Assembly (NCBI GenBank): GCA_947483555.1
Contig: CANKMW010000040.1
Coordinates: forward strand, 1 to 64,000
Direction of reading: 5' to 3'
Length of the DNA: 64,000 nucleotides
Source of the DNA: Myxococcales bacterium
Lineage (GTDB): Bacteria > Myxococcota_A > Polyangia > Haliangiales > Haliangiaceae
A program made the translations under genes and the position numbers. Each line of letters starts with the position of its first letter. Positions within the stretch are counted from its first letter, which is position 1. Below, piece by piece: positions 38,076-48,585 of this stretch. Under the pieces are notes generated by a model. It worked only from the letters and a program-made list of their open reading frames with translations, was not told the origin of the DNA and did not search any database.

Positions 38076-38858
38076 CGAGCCGTCGTACACGCCGAGGTCG
38101 CCGTAGATGAGCGCGACGTTGGCGTCGAGCGGGACCTTGGTGAGCTGGGTCCTGACGGTGCCCTTGATCCACGCCGCGGTGTTGGGCTCGGTGACGAAGC
38201 GCAGCTCGCCCTTCTTGGTGGCGTAGATCTCGCCGACCGAATCCGAGACCACGTTGGTCATGGGCAGCTCCTTCATGCCGCCCTTGGGGCCGGCGAAGAT
38301 GCGATGGCCCTTGCCGCCATACTCGTCGCGCATCCGATCCACGAAGTAGTAGTTGCCGGAGTCATCGCGAGCCAGGGCCTGCGACTGCCGCTTCCACAGC
38401 GGCTTGCGGAACGAGGCGGTGTCGAGGACCTTCTTGGCGTCGGCGTCGGACAGCTTCTTGAGCGGGATCGACTCCATCTCGTCGCCTCGCCCGCAGGTCA
38501 CGAAGTAGTCGCCGGTGGCCTTGCGCCCGAGCTCGCCGCCGTCGCTGCGCGGGGCCCAGAAGTTGAACTCGAAGCTCCCGACCGAGCCGTCGGCGCCGCC
38601 GCCGAAGATGCGCTGCCGGTACATCACCTTGCCGTCGCCGTAGAACGCGTAGTGCTCGTCACCCCACAGCGTGTGGATGACGTAGACGTCGCCATCCTCG
38701 TCGGTGAAGACCGCCAGCTCCTTCTTGACCTTGCTGATGTCCTCGAGGTCGTCCTTGATCTTCTTCTTCTTGGGACGGGCCTCGGCAACCGGGCCGAGCC
38801 CGATGGCCACGAGGGCCAGGATTGCGACGATGGCGGCGGCGATGGGGGCTGCGCGCAT
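38049..38858 (-). CDS. Secreted protein with beta-propeller-like repeats
   Basis: A 269-residue exported protein. A signal peptide (IAAAIVAILALVAIGLGPVAEA) precedes a lysine-rich linker (RPKKKKIKDDLEDISK), then strands such as DEDGDVYVIHTLWGDEHYAF, YYFVDRMRDEYGGKGHRIF and GEIYATKKGELRFVTEP. The regular V-Y-V / Y-Y-F-V / E-I-Y-A strands suggest a propeller or sandwich. The ATG at 38858 has GAAGG nearby. It is divergent from the Ser/Thr kinase gene, 26 nt away, so the two may be coregulated and the protein might be a kinase ligand. Function unknown. Confidence 0.7.
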   Translation of the reverse strand: MRAAPIAAAIVAILALVAIGLGPVAEARPKKKKIKDDLEDISKVKKELAVFTDEDGDVYVIHTLWGDEHYAFYGDGKVMYRQRIFGGGADGSVGSFEFNFWAPRSDGGELGRKATGDYFVTCGRGDEMESIPLKKLSDADAKKVLDTASFRKPLWKRQSQALARDDSGNYYFVDRMRDEYGGKGHRIFAGPKGGMKELPMTNVVSDSVGEIYATKKGELRFVTEPNTAAWIKGTVRTQLTKVPLDANVALIYGDLGVYDGSLGTPCDDM

Positions 38859-38884
38859 GGTGCCTTCATTATACGATGACCTCG

Positions 38885-40744
38885 ATGGCTCATTCACCGG
38901 CGCGCGCACTCGACGTCGGTTCCGTGATCGCGGGCACCTACACGATCGAGGGCCTGATCGGGAAGGGCGGAATGGGTGCGGTCTTCATGGCCAGCCACGC
39001 CCGGCTGCCGGGCAAGAAGGTCGCCATCAAGGTCCTTCACCCCGACGTCGCCGACGGCGATTCGCTGGCCCGGTTCAAGCGCGAGGCCGAGATCGCGTCG
39101 CGGCTGGGCCACGCCAACATCGTCGAGGTCCACGATTGGAACGAGCTACCCGATGGCACGCCGTACATCGTCTACGAGCTCCTCGAGGGCGAGTCGCTGG
39201 CCGATCGGCTCAAGCGCGGGCCGATGTCGTACGACGAGATCATGAACGTGGTGCGCCAGGTCGGCTCGGCGCTCGCCGCCGCCCACCGCGAGCACATCGT
39301 CCATCGCGACCTCAAGCCGCAGAACATCTTCCTGGTCCAGGCCGACGACGGCGTGAGCGTCAAGGCCAAGGTGCTCGACTTTGGCATCTCCAAGATCCGC
39401 GGCTCGACCACGGTGAAGACCCAGGACACCGCCATGCTCGGCACGCCGCAGTACATGGCGCCCGAACAGGCCATGGGCCAGCAAGACGCCATCGATGCGC
39501 GCACCGATGTGTTCGCGTTCGGGGCGGTCGTCTACGAGATGTTTGCCGGCGCGCCGGCCTTCCAGGGCACGACGATCCCCGAGGTCGTGTTCAAGGTCGT
39601 CTACGAGGAGACCCCGTCCTTGGCCGAGCGCGCCCCCGGCGTCCCGGCCCACGTCGTCGCCGGCGTGCACCGCGCGCTGGCCAAGAAGTCGGCCGACCGC
39701 TGGGATGACGTCAGCACCTTCGTCGAGGCCATGACCGGCTCGCCGCTGACCTCCGGCAAACGCAACGTCCTGCCCGCCGTCGGGGGTGGCAGCGGTACCG
39801 GTACCGGTACCGGCGGTGCCAGCCGATCTGGCACCGGTGGCTCGGCACCCCGGACCGGCGAGGACGCGTTCGCCGCCACCGTCGGTTCCGGCGACCACGC
39901 GTCGGCGATGGCGGCCAGCGTCCGGGCCTCGATGGCCGCCGCCGCCACCGTGGCCGGCACCGCCCAGAGTGGGAACGAACCACTGGCGTCACCGCTGGCG
40001 GCGCCAGGCCAGGGCGGAGCGGCGCCCGGACCACCGGCGAAGAGCCGGACCATGATGATCGTGACCATCACCATCGTGACCATCGCCGCCGCCGTCGCCG
40101 CCGTGGTGATGGTCGGTGGCGGCGGCAAGAAGGATGGCGTCCAGATCGCGGCGGGCACGGGGTCGAGCACCGACCACGCCGCCGACCCGATCGCCGGCTC
40201 CGGACTGGCCACCGGTGTCGACACCGGCGTCAGAGGCGGCCACACCGCGGACATGGGCTCGGGGACGGGGACGGCGTCGGGCACGGGCACGGGGACGGGC
40301 ACGGGCACGGGCACGGGCACGGGCACGGGCACGGGCACGGGCATGGGCTCGGGCTCGGACTCGCTGGCGGCGATGGTCGCCGATGCTGGTATGTCCGTCG
40401 ACGCCGGCGCAGCCCGCAAGCCCAAGATCGACGCCGGCGCCGCCGTCGATCCGGATCCGCCACGCGAAGACGACGATCCGGCCGGCAAGGACCCCGAGCT
40501 GGTGCGCACGCTCGCCGAGGCCCACAGCTTGCTCGCCGCCGGCGACTACGACGACGCCTTGCGCCTGGCCAAGAAACTCACGACCCGGTTCCCCAAGGCC
40601 CAGGCGGCGTGGGCGATCCGCACCCGCGCCAACTGCGGCAACGAGGATCAGGAGGCCGCGCGCGCCGACTTCCGCCGCATCAGCAAGCCAGGCGTGATTC
40701 GCGCCGTGCGCAAGGCCTGCCGCCAGCACGGCATCGAGCTCTGA
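38885..40744 (+). CDS. Transmembrane Ser/Thr protein kinase with repeat-encoded linker
   Basis: A 619-residue kinase. The kinase domain (about 15-285) has GKGGMGAVFMA, VAIKVL, HRDLKPQN with Asp142, DFGISK, and GTPQYMAPEQ. A long Gly/Ser/Thr linker includes (GT)n runs coded by GGTACC (39794-39811) and GGGCAC (40297-40338) hexanucleotides. A membrane helix (about 387-405, MMIVTITIVTIAAAVAAVVMV) separates the kinase from an outer part with a short C-terminal helical domain (ALRLAKKLTTRFPKAQAAWAI, a TPR-like unit). Start 38885 or 38876. Slippage in the arrays would lengthen or shorten the linker in frame. Confidence 0.93.
   Translation: MAHSPARALDVGSVIAGTYTIEGLIGKGGMGAVFMASHARLPGKKVAIKVLHPDVADGDSLARFKREAEIASRLGHANIVEVHDWNELPDGTPYIVYELLEGESLADRLKRGPMSYDEIMNVVRQVGSALAAAHREHIVHRDLKPQNIFLVQADDGVSVKAKVLDFGISKIRGSTTVKTQDTAMLGTPQYMAPEQAMGQQDAIDARTDVFAFGAVVYEMFAGAPAFQGTTIPEVVFKVVYEETPSLAERAPGVPAHVVAGVHRALAKKSADRWDDVSTFVEAMTGSPLTSGKRNVLPAVGGGSGTGTGTGGASRSGTGGSAPRTGEDAFAATVGSGDHASAMAASVRASMAAAATVAGTAQSGNEPLASPLAAPGQGGAAPGPPAKSRTMMIVTITIVTIAAAVAAVVMVGGGGKKDGVQIAAGTGSSTDHAADPIAGSGLATGVDTGVRGGHTADMGSGTGTASGTGTGTGTGTGTGTGTGTGTGMGSGSDSLAAMVADAGMSVDAGAARKPKIDAGAAVDPDPPREDDDPAGKDPELVRTLAEAHSLLAAGDYDDALRLAKKLTTRFPKAQAAWAIRTRANCGNEDQEAARADFRRISKPGVIRAVRKACRQHGIEL
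39794..39811. repeat. (GGTACC)3 within the kinase linker
   Basis: Three perfect GGTACC copies code Gly-Thr dipeptides in the kinase linker. The same hexamer, in another phase, makes the first array at 33318-33347. Confidence 0.9.
40261..40350. repeat. GGGCAC hexanucleotide array in the kinase gene
   Basis: Seven perfect GGGCAC copies (40297-40338) are flanked by degenerate ones (GGGGAC, GGCGTC). They encode a Gly-Thr string in the extracytoplasmic linker. Because the unit is six bases, gain or loss of units keeps the frame. Confidence 0.92.
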
Positions 40745-40792
40745 CCCGGCTCGCCGCTGCCCGCCCCAGTATCCCACCTGTACCCGAACGGC

Positions 40793-40826
40793 CGTCGAAA
40801 GTGGCTTAACGAACGTCGAAAGTGGC
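40793..40826. repeat. Two 13-bp direct repeats, 21-bp period, before the histidine kinase
   Basis: CGTCGAAAGTGGC occurs at 40793-40805 and 40814-40826, separated by 8 nt (TTAACGAA). The 21-bp period equals two helical turns, so a regulator could bind both on one face of the DNA upstream of the operon starting at 40845. Similar words occur at ends of IS21-type elements, an alternative explanation. Confidence 0.7.
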
Positions 40827-40844
40827 CGAAACTCCAAGCGGGCG

Positions 40845-42872
40845 ATGCGCACAAGTCCGACAGGTCGCAGCGGGTGGTTCATCTCGGTGCTGTTCCTGCC
40901 GTTCCTCGGCGTCGCGCTCGCCGTGCTGCTGCTGCTCACCGCCCGCATGAACGGCGTGGCGCGGGGTTGGTTCGACGCCCGGGCGCAGAGCATCGCGACG
41001 GTCATGTCGAACCTGGTGGCGGCCAACCTCGACTTCGACGACGGCGACGGTGCCCATGACGCCCTGGCCACGCTGTCGGGCGAGCAGGACGCGGTCGCGG
41101 CGGCGGTGTTCGCCGACGGTGCCGAGGTGCTGGCCTCGTGGCCGGATCGCGGCCAGGTCGCACCCGAGCTAGTCGGCGTCGGCGCCGGGCTTCACGTCGT
41201 CGGCGATCGGCTGATCGTCGTGCGCACGATGGAGACCCGTGGTGGCCGGCGGGGCGCGGTCGCGATCGCGCTGTCGACGAGGTCGCTGGCAGCGCAGAAC
41301 GGCGACAGCGATCGGCGCGCGGCGCTGGCGGCGCTGGCGGTCGCGGCGGTCGGACTGCTGTTGAGCATCGCGAGCGGCTGGTTCGTCACGCGGCGCCGCG
41401 CCGCGGAGGCGGAGCTGCGTCAGGCCGAGCTCGGATTCCGGGCCCTGATCGACGGCATGCCCGACGCGATCCTGGTCCACCGCGACCGCCGCGTGATCTA
41501 CGCCAACCTGGGCGCCCGGAGGCTGCTCGACGTCGAGGCGAACGAGGCGCTGGTCGGTCGAGAGCTCGACGGGCTGGTGACCTCGCCCCCGGCGTGGAGC
41601 GAGCGGGCGGTCGTCGAGGACCGCGTCGAGGTCGAGCTCGGCACCCGGCGGAGTCGAACCGTGATCGCCGAGCTGTCCCGGGTGGGGCTGCGGTTCGGCG
41701 GCAGCGACGCCGAGGTCCTGGTCGTGCGTGATGTGACCGAACGCAAGCGCCTGTACGAGCGCCTGGTTCGCACCGACCGGCTGGCCTCGATCGGGACGCT
41801 GGCCGCCGGCGTCGCCCACGAGATCAACAACCCGCTGATGGTGGTGGCGGGGAACCTCGAGTTCATCGGCGAGGCCGAGCGAGCGAACCCGACGACCGGC
41901 GAGGCGCTGCGTGACGCGGCCGACGCGGTCGAGCGCATCCGGCTCATCGTCCGTGATCTCAAGGCGCTGTCGCGGAACGACACCGACGAACCGACGGCGC
42001 TCGACGTCCACGCCGCGCTCGAGCGGGCCCTGCAGATGACGAGCGGCCAGATCAAGCTCGGCGCCGACGTCGTGCGTGACTTCGGCACCGTGCCGCTGGT
42101 GGCGGCCAACGAACCCCGGCTGGTGCAGGTCTTCATCAACCTGCTGGTCAACGCGGCCCAGGCCCTGCCGGACGACGCCCGGCGCCAGACCATCCGCGTG
42201 ACGACCCGATGCTTGCCCGACGGTCGCGTCGAGGTCGCGATCGCAGATGCCGGTGCCGGGATCCCGACCGAGCTGCGCGATCGCATCTTCGACCCGTTCT
42301 TCACCACCAAGGCGGTCGGCGTGGGGACCGGCCTCGGTCTCAGCATCTGTCACAGCCTCGTCACCTCGCTCGGCGGCACGCTGCACTTCGACAGCGAGGT
42401 CGGCCGCGGCACGACGATGTTCGTGACGCTGCCGGCCGCCGGGCCCGAGACGCTCGCCCGCCCCGGCGCCACGCGCGGCCCCGCGGCGTCGTCGCGGGCC
42501 CGGGTCCTGGTCGTCGACGACGAGGCCGCGGTCGGGCGCGCCGTCGAGCGGGCGCTGACGCCCGCCCACGACGTCGTCACCGTGACCGGCGCCGTCGACG
42601 GGTTGGACCGGATCGCGGGCGGCGAACGCTTCGATCTGATCCTGTGCGACCTGGTCATGCCGACGATGAACGGCCTCGACTTCCGGGCCCGGCTGGCTGC
42701 GGCGTGCCCCGAGCAGATCAGACAGCTCGTGCTGATGACCGGCGGTGCCAACGACGCCCTCGCCGCGGCCGCGGCCGGCACCAGTTGCCTGGTGCTCGAG
42801 AAGCCGTTCCTCCCCGGGCAGCTCGACCGGTTGGTCCGCGAGCACGCCGAACGGCGGCTCCGATTCGGTTGA
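40845..42872 (+). CDS. Hybrid sensor histidine kinase
   Basis: A 675-residue membrane kinase. TM helix 1 (about 11-33), a periplasmic sensor of about 130 residues, TM helix 2 (about 168-188), a PAS domain (about 200-295), and HisKA with the phospho-acceptor His325 (AAGVAHEINNPL). The ATPase domain has VFINLLVNAAQAL, DAGAGIP, and GTGLGLSICHS. A C-terminal receiver domain has Asp602 (LCDLVMP) and Lys653. The receiver at the end suggests relay to an outside phosphotransfer protein or autoregulation. Its stop overlaps the TTG start of the YfiR-like gene, so the two are translationally coupled. Two 13-bp direct repeats lie just upstream. Confidence 0.94.
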   Translation: MRTSPTGRSGWFISVLFLPFLGVALAVLLLLTARMNGVARGWFDARAQSIATVMSNLVAANLDFDDGDGAHDALATLSGEQDAVAAAVFADGAEVLASWPDRGQVAPELVGVGAGLHVVGDRLIVVRTMETRGGRRGAVAIALSTRSLAAQNGDSDRRAALAALAVAAVGLLLSIASGWFVTRRRAAEAELRQAELGFRALIDGMPDAILVHRDRRVIYANLGARRLLDVEANEALVGRELDGLVTSPPAWSERAVVEDRVEVELGTRRSRTVIAELSRVGLRFGGSDAEVLVVRDVTERKRLYERLVRTDRLASIGTLAAGVAHEINNPLMVVAGNLEFIGEAERANPTTGEALRDAADAVERIRLIVRDLKALSRNDTDEPTALDVHAALERALQMTSGQIKLGADVVRDFGTVPLVAANEPRLVQVFINLLVNAAQALPDDARRQTIRVTTRCLPDGRVEVAIADAGAGIPTELRDRIFDPFFTTKAVGVGTGLGLSICHSLVTSLGGTLHFDSEVGRGTTMFVTLPAAGPETLARPGATRGPAASSRARVLVVDDEAAVGRAVERALTPAHDVVTVTGAVDGLDRIAGGERFDLILCDLVMPTMNGLDFRARLAAACPEQIRQLVLMTGGANDALAAAAAGTSCLVLEKPFLPGQLDRLVREHAERRLRFG

Positions 42873-43453
42873 CCGCGCCCGGCCGCCTGCTGGCGATGCT
42901 CGCCATCGGGTTGACGCTCGGGCGGGGCGCGGCTCGGGCCGACGGTCCGCCCGAGGTGCCGATCGATCAGCAGGTGCTGATCGTGCTCCGGATCCTGGCC
43001 TACGACGCCAACCTCGCCGCGCGGTCCGGAACCGCCATCGAGATCGCGATCATCCATCGCGCCGACGACGCCGCGTCGGAGCAGGCCTCGGCCCGCGCCT
43101 ATCGCGCCTTCGCGCGCGCCGCCGGCAAGCTCAAGGTCGCCGGCTTGCCGGTGCGCGTGATGGCGATCCCCTACAGCGCCACCATCGCCGACGACCTGCA
43201 GCGGCTCCACGTCGACCAGCTCTACGTGTGCGCGGGCCTCGACGACAAGGTGGCGGCGATCGCCGGTGCCGCGAGCTCGGCGTCGGCCCTGTCGTTCACC
43301 GACCAGCCGGCCTATCTCGAAGCTGGGGTCGCGGTCGCGCTTGCCCGCGGCGACCGCAAGGTCTCGATCAACGTCAACCTGGTCGCCGCCAAGGCGGCCG
43401 GGGCGCGACTCAGTGCAAACTTCTTGCGACTCGCGAGGGTGGTGAAGCGATGA
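42869..43453 (+). CDS. YfiR-like (DUF4154) periplasmic protein
   Basis: A 194-residue exported protein. A signal peptide (LLAMLAIGLTLGRGAARADG) is followed by the YfiR/DUF4154 fold: VLIVLRILAYDANL at the start, DLQRLHVDQLYVCAGL in the middle, and RKVSINVNLVAAKAAGARLSANFLRLARVV at the end. In Pseudomonas YfiR inhibits the membrane cyclase YfiN; here no GGDEF protein is present and the partner is more likely the histidine kinase encoded just upstream. The TTG start at 42869 overlaps the kinase stop; an ATG at 42896 is possible. Its own stop overlaps the next start (ATGA). Confidence 0.88.
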   Translation: MTAPGRLLAMLAIGLTLGRGAARADGPPEVPIDQQVLIVLRILAYDANLAARSGTAIEIAIIHRADDAASEQASARAYRAFARAAGKLKVAGLPVRVMAIPYSATIADDLQRLHVDQLYVCAGLDDKVAAIAGAASSASALSFTDQPAYLEAGVAVALARGDRKVSINVNLVAAKAAGARLSANFLRLARVVKR

Positions 43454-45613
43454 GGCGACGATGGTTCGGAGCGGGTGTCGTGATGAGCTCGATCGGGCTG
43501 CTCGGTGTGGCGCGGGCCGCACCGCCCGCCCAGCCGGCGGCGGTTCCGGATCCGGGCGAACCGCAGGGCACCACCGATATCGTGGAGGTGTCGCTCGAGA
43601 GCCTGCTCGACCTCGACGTCGGCGTCGCGACCCGCCGCCCGATCTCGATCGCCGAGGCGCCGGGCACGACCTCGGTCATCATCGACGACCAGATCCGCGA
43701 CTACCGCTGGCACAGCTTTGACGACGTGCTCTATCAGCTACCCGGCTTTGCGCGCAGCCAGGACTACGAGCGGCGCACGGTCTCGGCGCGCGGACAGTTC
43801 GAGGGCTGGAACAACAATCGGCTGCTGCTGCTGATCGACGGCATGCCACACAACGACATCGAGACCGGCGCCGCGTGGACCTGGGATGCGACGCCGCTCT
43901 TCTTCGTGCACAGGGTCGAGGTCCTGCGCGGTCCGGCGTCCGCGATGTACGGCTCCAACGCGATGAACGGCGTGGTGTCGGTGACCACGGTCTCGGCCGA
44001 CGATCTCGGCGACGGCGGGCTGCGGACCCGCGCCAGCCTCGGGCTTCACGAACAGTCGCTCGACGTCGTGGGTGCGCATCGGTTCGCGGGGGCCAGCGCG
44101 GTGGTCGGCTTCAACGCCAATCGCCGCAATGCCCCCTACCTCGACCACGATGGCTCGGGGCGGACCGACGCCGACGGCAACCTGCAACGGTTCGAGGTCC
44201 AGGACCACACCGCGGCGTCGTACCTGTGGCTGAAGCTCGAGCCGACCGGTGCGCTCGACGACCTGACGGTCCAGGTCCACCAGCAAGACGCCGATACCAC
44301 CACCGGCCATGGCTGGAACTTCTGGATCCCCGACGCCGACGACTACGTCCGCGACAGTCGGACGCTGATCGACGTCAGCTACCAGCGGCGGTTCGGGCGG
44401 TTGACGATCGAGGAGGATCTCCAGTACCAGCGCCACGCCTACGACCTCAGCGCCCGCATGTATCCCGTCGACGGGCTGGAGGGCTACTACCCCGACGGGG
44501 TCACCGAGAGGATCGAGACCGCGCTGCACCAGGTGTTCGGGCGCAGCCTGGCGATGGTCGACGGTCCGCGCCAGGCCAACCTGCTGGCTGGCGTGGAGTA
44601 CACCGGCACGCTCTACCGCGGCGACCACGAGCACGACGCCAACGTGATCGTGGACGATCCGGAGCAGCCACCGGTGCCAGGGTTCCGCCCGCTCGGCCCG
44701 ATCTACGAACCGATCCTGGACCGTCCGGTCAGCCGTCTCGGCCTGCTGGCCCAGGCCACCTCGGGCACCTGGCTGGGAGCGCACGCCCAGCTCACCGCCG
44801 GCCTACCGCGATCTCGACACCGGCCAGGACCGCAGGTCGTCGTACCGCGCGCTCAGCCCGCGCCTCGGCCTGGTCGTCACGCCGGTCGATGCGCTGGCCA
44901 TCAAGCTGCTCGGCGGACACGCCTACCGCACCCCGACCCCGGTCGAGCTGTTCTCGTCGCACACCCTGACCGCGGGTTCGAACATCGCGACGCTCGAAGC
45001 CGAAGCGTCCGACAGCTACGAGGTCGCCGTCGACTGGGCACCGGCCGAGCGGTTGCGCTGGCGGAGCAACGTGTACCTGAGCACGCTGCGCAACCAGATC
45101 GACTACACGGTCACCGATCTGCGCAACCGGCTGTCCGACCGCCGCTGGGGTCTGGAGAGCGAGGTCATCGCCGAGCACCAGCTTCGCTGTTATCGCCTGG
45201 ACGGATATGCCAGCTACAGCATGACCCGCCTGATCTCGGAGCAGATCCAGGATCCCGACCTGGCGCCGGCGTCGACCCTGGTCTGGTTCCCGGGCCACCT
45301 GATCAAGCTCGGCGCCCGCGCCGCATCACCGCGCTGGGGCGGTTCGATCCAGGGCTACTACCAGTCGCGCACCCGGCGCCGGGCGAGTGATCGCGCGACG
45401 CCCGCGTTCGCCGACCTCAGGCCCCACGACGTCCCTGGTTTCGCGACCCTTGGCGCCACCGCGTGGTGGAACGTCGGCCAGGGAGCGCGCGTCGGGCTGG
45501 ACGGCAAGAACCTGCTCGGCAGCCGGGGCCGGATGATCGCGACCGACGACGTCGGCTTCGACTACCGGATCGGCGGGCGCGAGGTCATGGTGAACCTCGA
45601 CCTCGACTGGTGA
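43450..45613 (+). pseudogene. TonB-dependent receptor with one frameshift
   Basis: The intact 5' part encodes a signal peptide, a short N-terminal extension, a plug domain with TSVIIDDQIRDYRWHSFDDV and VEVLRGPASAMYGSNAMNGV, and the first barrel strands (to about residue 450). Near 44803 the frame shifts by one base; the barrel then continues in another frame from AYRDLDTGQDRRSSYRALSP to the terminal Trp (MVNLDLDW) at 45613. Together they give about 720 residues, normal for a receptor. The plug has no evident TonB box. Either the gene is inactive or the base call near 44803 is wrong; both halves are otherwise fully conserved. It is coupled to the YfiR-like gene (ATGA overlap). Confidence 0.88.
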
Positions 45614-45797
45614 CGGTGAGGCGCCTTACCGAGTCGAGGCGGGTTCGGATTCCGCCGTCCGATCGACACGGGGACAGTCATTGCGAGGCTGTTTCATGAA
45701 AGTTTTTTCATTATTTTTACCGAGTAATATCATGTGACTACACGTTCACTCCCGTTCGAAAGGTTGACTGAGTTGTACACATGGCTAACTACTGTCC
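45614..45797. promoter_or_regulatory. AT-rich intergenic regulatory region
   Basis: A marked drop in GC content (45690-45790) separates the receptor gene from tetR. It holds a small hairpin ATGAAA-GTTT-TTTCAT with a following T-run, possibly a terminator for the receptor operon, and TAATAT at 45725-45730 as a possible -10. Near 45763 TTGACT could be a -35 but has no good -10. The pair AGTT...AACT around 45771-45790 may be an operator arm. Confidence 0.4.
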
Positions 45798-46472
45798 ATG
45801 CCCCGGCGGCACTCGACCGAGAACCGGCTCCGTGATGCGGAGCGCACCAAAGCTCGGATCCTCACGGCCGCTACCGACCTCTTCACCCGCCTCGGCCCCG
45901 GCGCCACCAGCATCGACGAGATATCGGCGCGCGCCGGGGTCAACCGCGGCCTCATCCACCACTACTTCCGCACCAAGGACGCCCTCTTCGATCAAGTCCT
46001 CGTCCGCCCCCTGACCGCGTTCCTCGAATCGCACATCGAGTTCTTGCAGGCCCGCCCCGACGTCGACGGCCTGTGCGAGGCGACGCGCAGCTTCTTCCGT
46101 TTTCTCGGCCGCCACCCCGATCTGGTGCGCCTCCTGAGCTGGACGCTGGCGATGCGCCGCGTGTTGCTCGGCGAAGGCGCGCAGCTCGAGCTGACCCGGG
46201 CGCTGATGGCGCGGCTGGTGCGGCGCATCGAGGACGCCCAGAAGGCCGGCGTCGTACGCGCCGACCTCTCGGCACCTCACCTCCTCATCACCATCGTCGA
46301 CCTGTGTGTGTCGTGGCACCTCGCCTCCGAGGACTGGTCCGCCAAGCTCGGCTGGTCGGCGCGACCGCGCGCCGAGGTCGACGAGGAACGCCTGAGTGCG
46401 ATCATCGACGTCGTGTCCGCCACCGCCCGCCCGCATCCCCTCGCTTCGCCTCCGGTACTGGCTCCGACCTGA
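45798..46472 (+). CDS. TetR-family transcriptional regulator
   Basis: A 224-residue regulator with an N-terminal helix-turn-helix at about 17-62 (TKARILTAATDLFTRLGPGA, IDEISARAGVNRGLIHHYFR) and a C-terminal domain of the TetR type (RSFFRFLGRHPDLVRLLSW, matching the common C-terminal family). Low-GC sequence upstream is unusual for this window. It is followed 12 nt later by a small lipoprotein gene on the same strand, which it may control. Confidence 0.92.
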   Translation: MPRRHSTENRLRDAERTKARILTAATDLFTRLGPGATSIDEISARAGVNRGLIHHYFRTKDALFDQVLVRPLTAFLESHIEFLQARPDVDGLCEATRSFFRFLGRHPDLVRLLSWTLAMRRVLLGEGAQLELTRALMARLVRRIEDAQKAGVVRADLSAPHLLITIVDLCVSWHLASEDWSAKLGWSARPRAEVDEERLSAIIDVVSATARPHPLASPPVLAPT

Positions 46473-46484
46473 ATGGAGAACCCC

Positions 46485-47159
46485 ATGAAGACCCTTCCCA
46501 AGCTGCTGTCGCTCGTCACCCTCGCCGGCACCTCGCTGGGCACCGCCGCCTGCGCCTTCGAGCCCGACGGCGGCGGTGGCGACGGCCTCGCCACCCAGCT
46601 GCGCAAGCGCGCCTTCCTCGACGTCTCGACCGAGAGTGACGTCGCCGTGTCGGCCACCGCGCGTGGCGGCCAGGCGCTCGACGTCGCCCCGAGCGTGCTC
46701 GGTGGCCAGGCCGTGCTGCGCACCACCGAGGACGGCTGGTTGCTGGTCGAGGATCTCGAGATCCCGCTCGCCGACGTCACGGTGCCGCCCGGCGTGCTCG
46801 CCGATCGTCCGGTGACGTTCACCGACCTGGCGTTGCGGCTCGGCACCCAGCTCGCCGTCAAGCCGCTGGCGCCGCTCGACACCGACGCGGTCTCGCTGGT
46901 CGGCTGGGGCGACGCCGACCTGCTGCTCGACTGGTCGATGCTGTCGTGGGACGGCAAGGACGTGTTCCCGCTGGCGATGCGCCGCATCGCCGACGCGCCG
47001 TTCGCGGTCGCCCTCGAGCTCGACGCCGACGGCGCCCTGCACGCGTCGATCACGGCCCGCGTCGACGGGGTCGTCGACGACCTCGGCGAGCTGGTCGTGC
47101 TGCGCGACCTCAGCGTCGACGTGGTCAGCGCGACGGCGGCGCCGACCGTCATACCGTGA
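46485..47159 (+). CDS. Lipoprotein
   Basis: A 224-residue secreted protein. The signal peptide (LLSLVTLAGTSLGTAACAFE) has a plausible lipid-modified Cys. The mature domain is beta-rich with many Asp and Ala (LVEDLEIPLADVTVPPGVL, DADLLLDWSMLSWDGKDVFP) and no recognised family. GGAG lies 5 nt before the ATG at 46485; an in-frame ATG at 46473 is less likely. It is probably cotranscribed with tetR and convergent with the LolC/E-like permease. Confidence 0.75.
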   Translation: MKTLPKLLSLVTLAGTSLGTAACAFEPDGGGGDGLATQLRKRAFLDVSTESDVAVSATARGGQALDVAPSVLGGQAVLRTTEDGWLLVEDLEIPLADVTVPPGVLADRPVTFTDLALRLGTQLAVKPLAPLDTDAVSLVGWGDADLLLDWSMLSWDGKDVFPLAMRRIADAPFAVALELDADGALHASITARVDGVVDDLGELVVLRDLSVDVVSATAAPTVIP

Positions 47160-47174
47160 GCGGCCGGGTCGGCG

Positions 47175-48572
<1,398 letters not shown>

Positions 48573-48585
48573 GACCGTGAACCTA

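Noticed and set aside
38868..38873. Perfect TATAAT on the minus strand before the gene at 38049-38858
   Set aside because: No acceptable -35 lies 16-18 nt away, and the start site would fall almost on the start codon while a ribosome site is also present. Too inconsistent to call.
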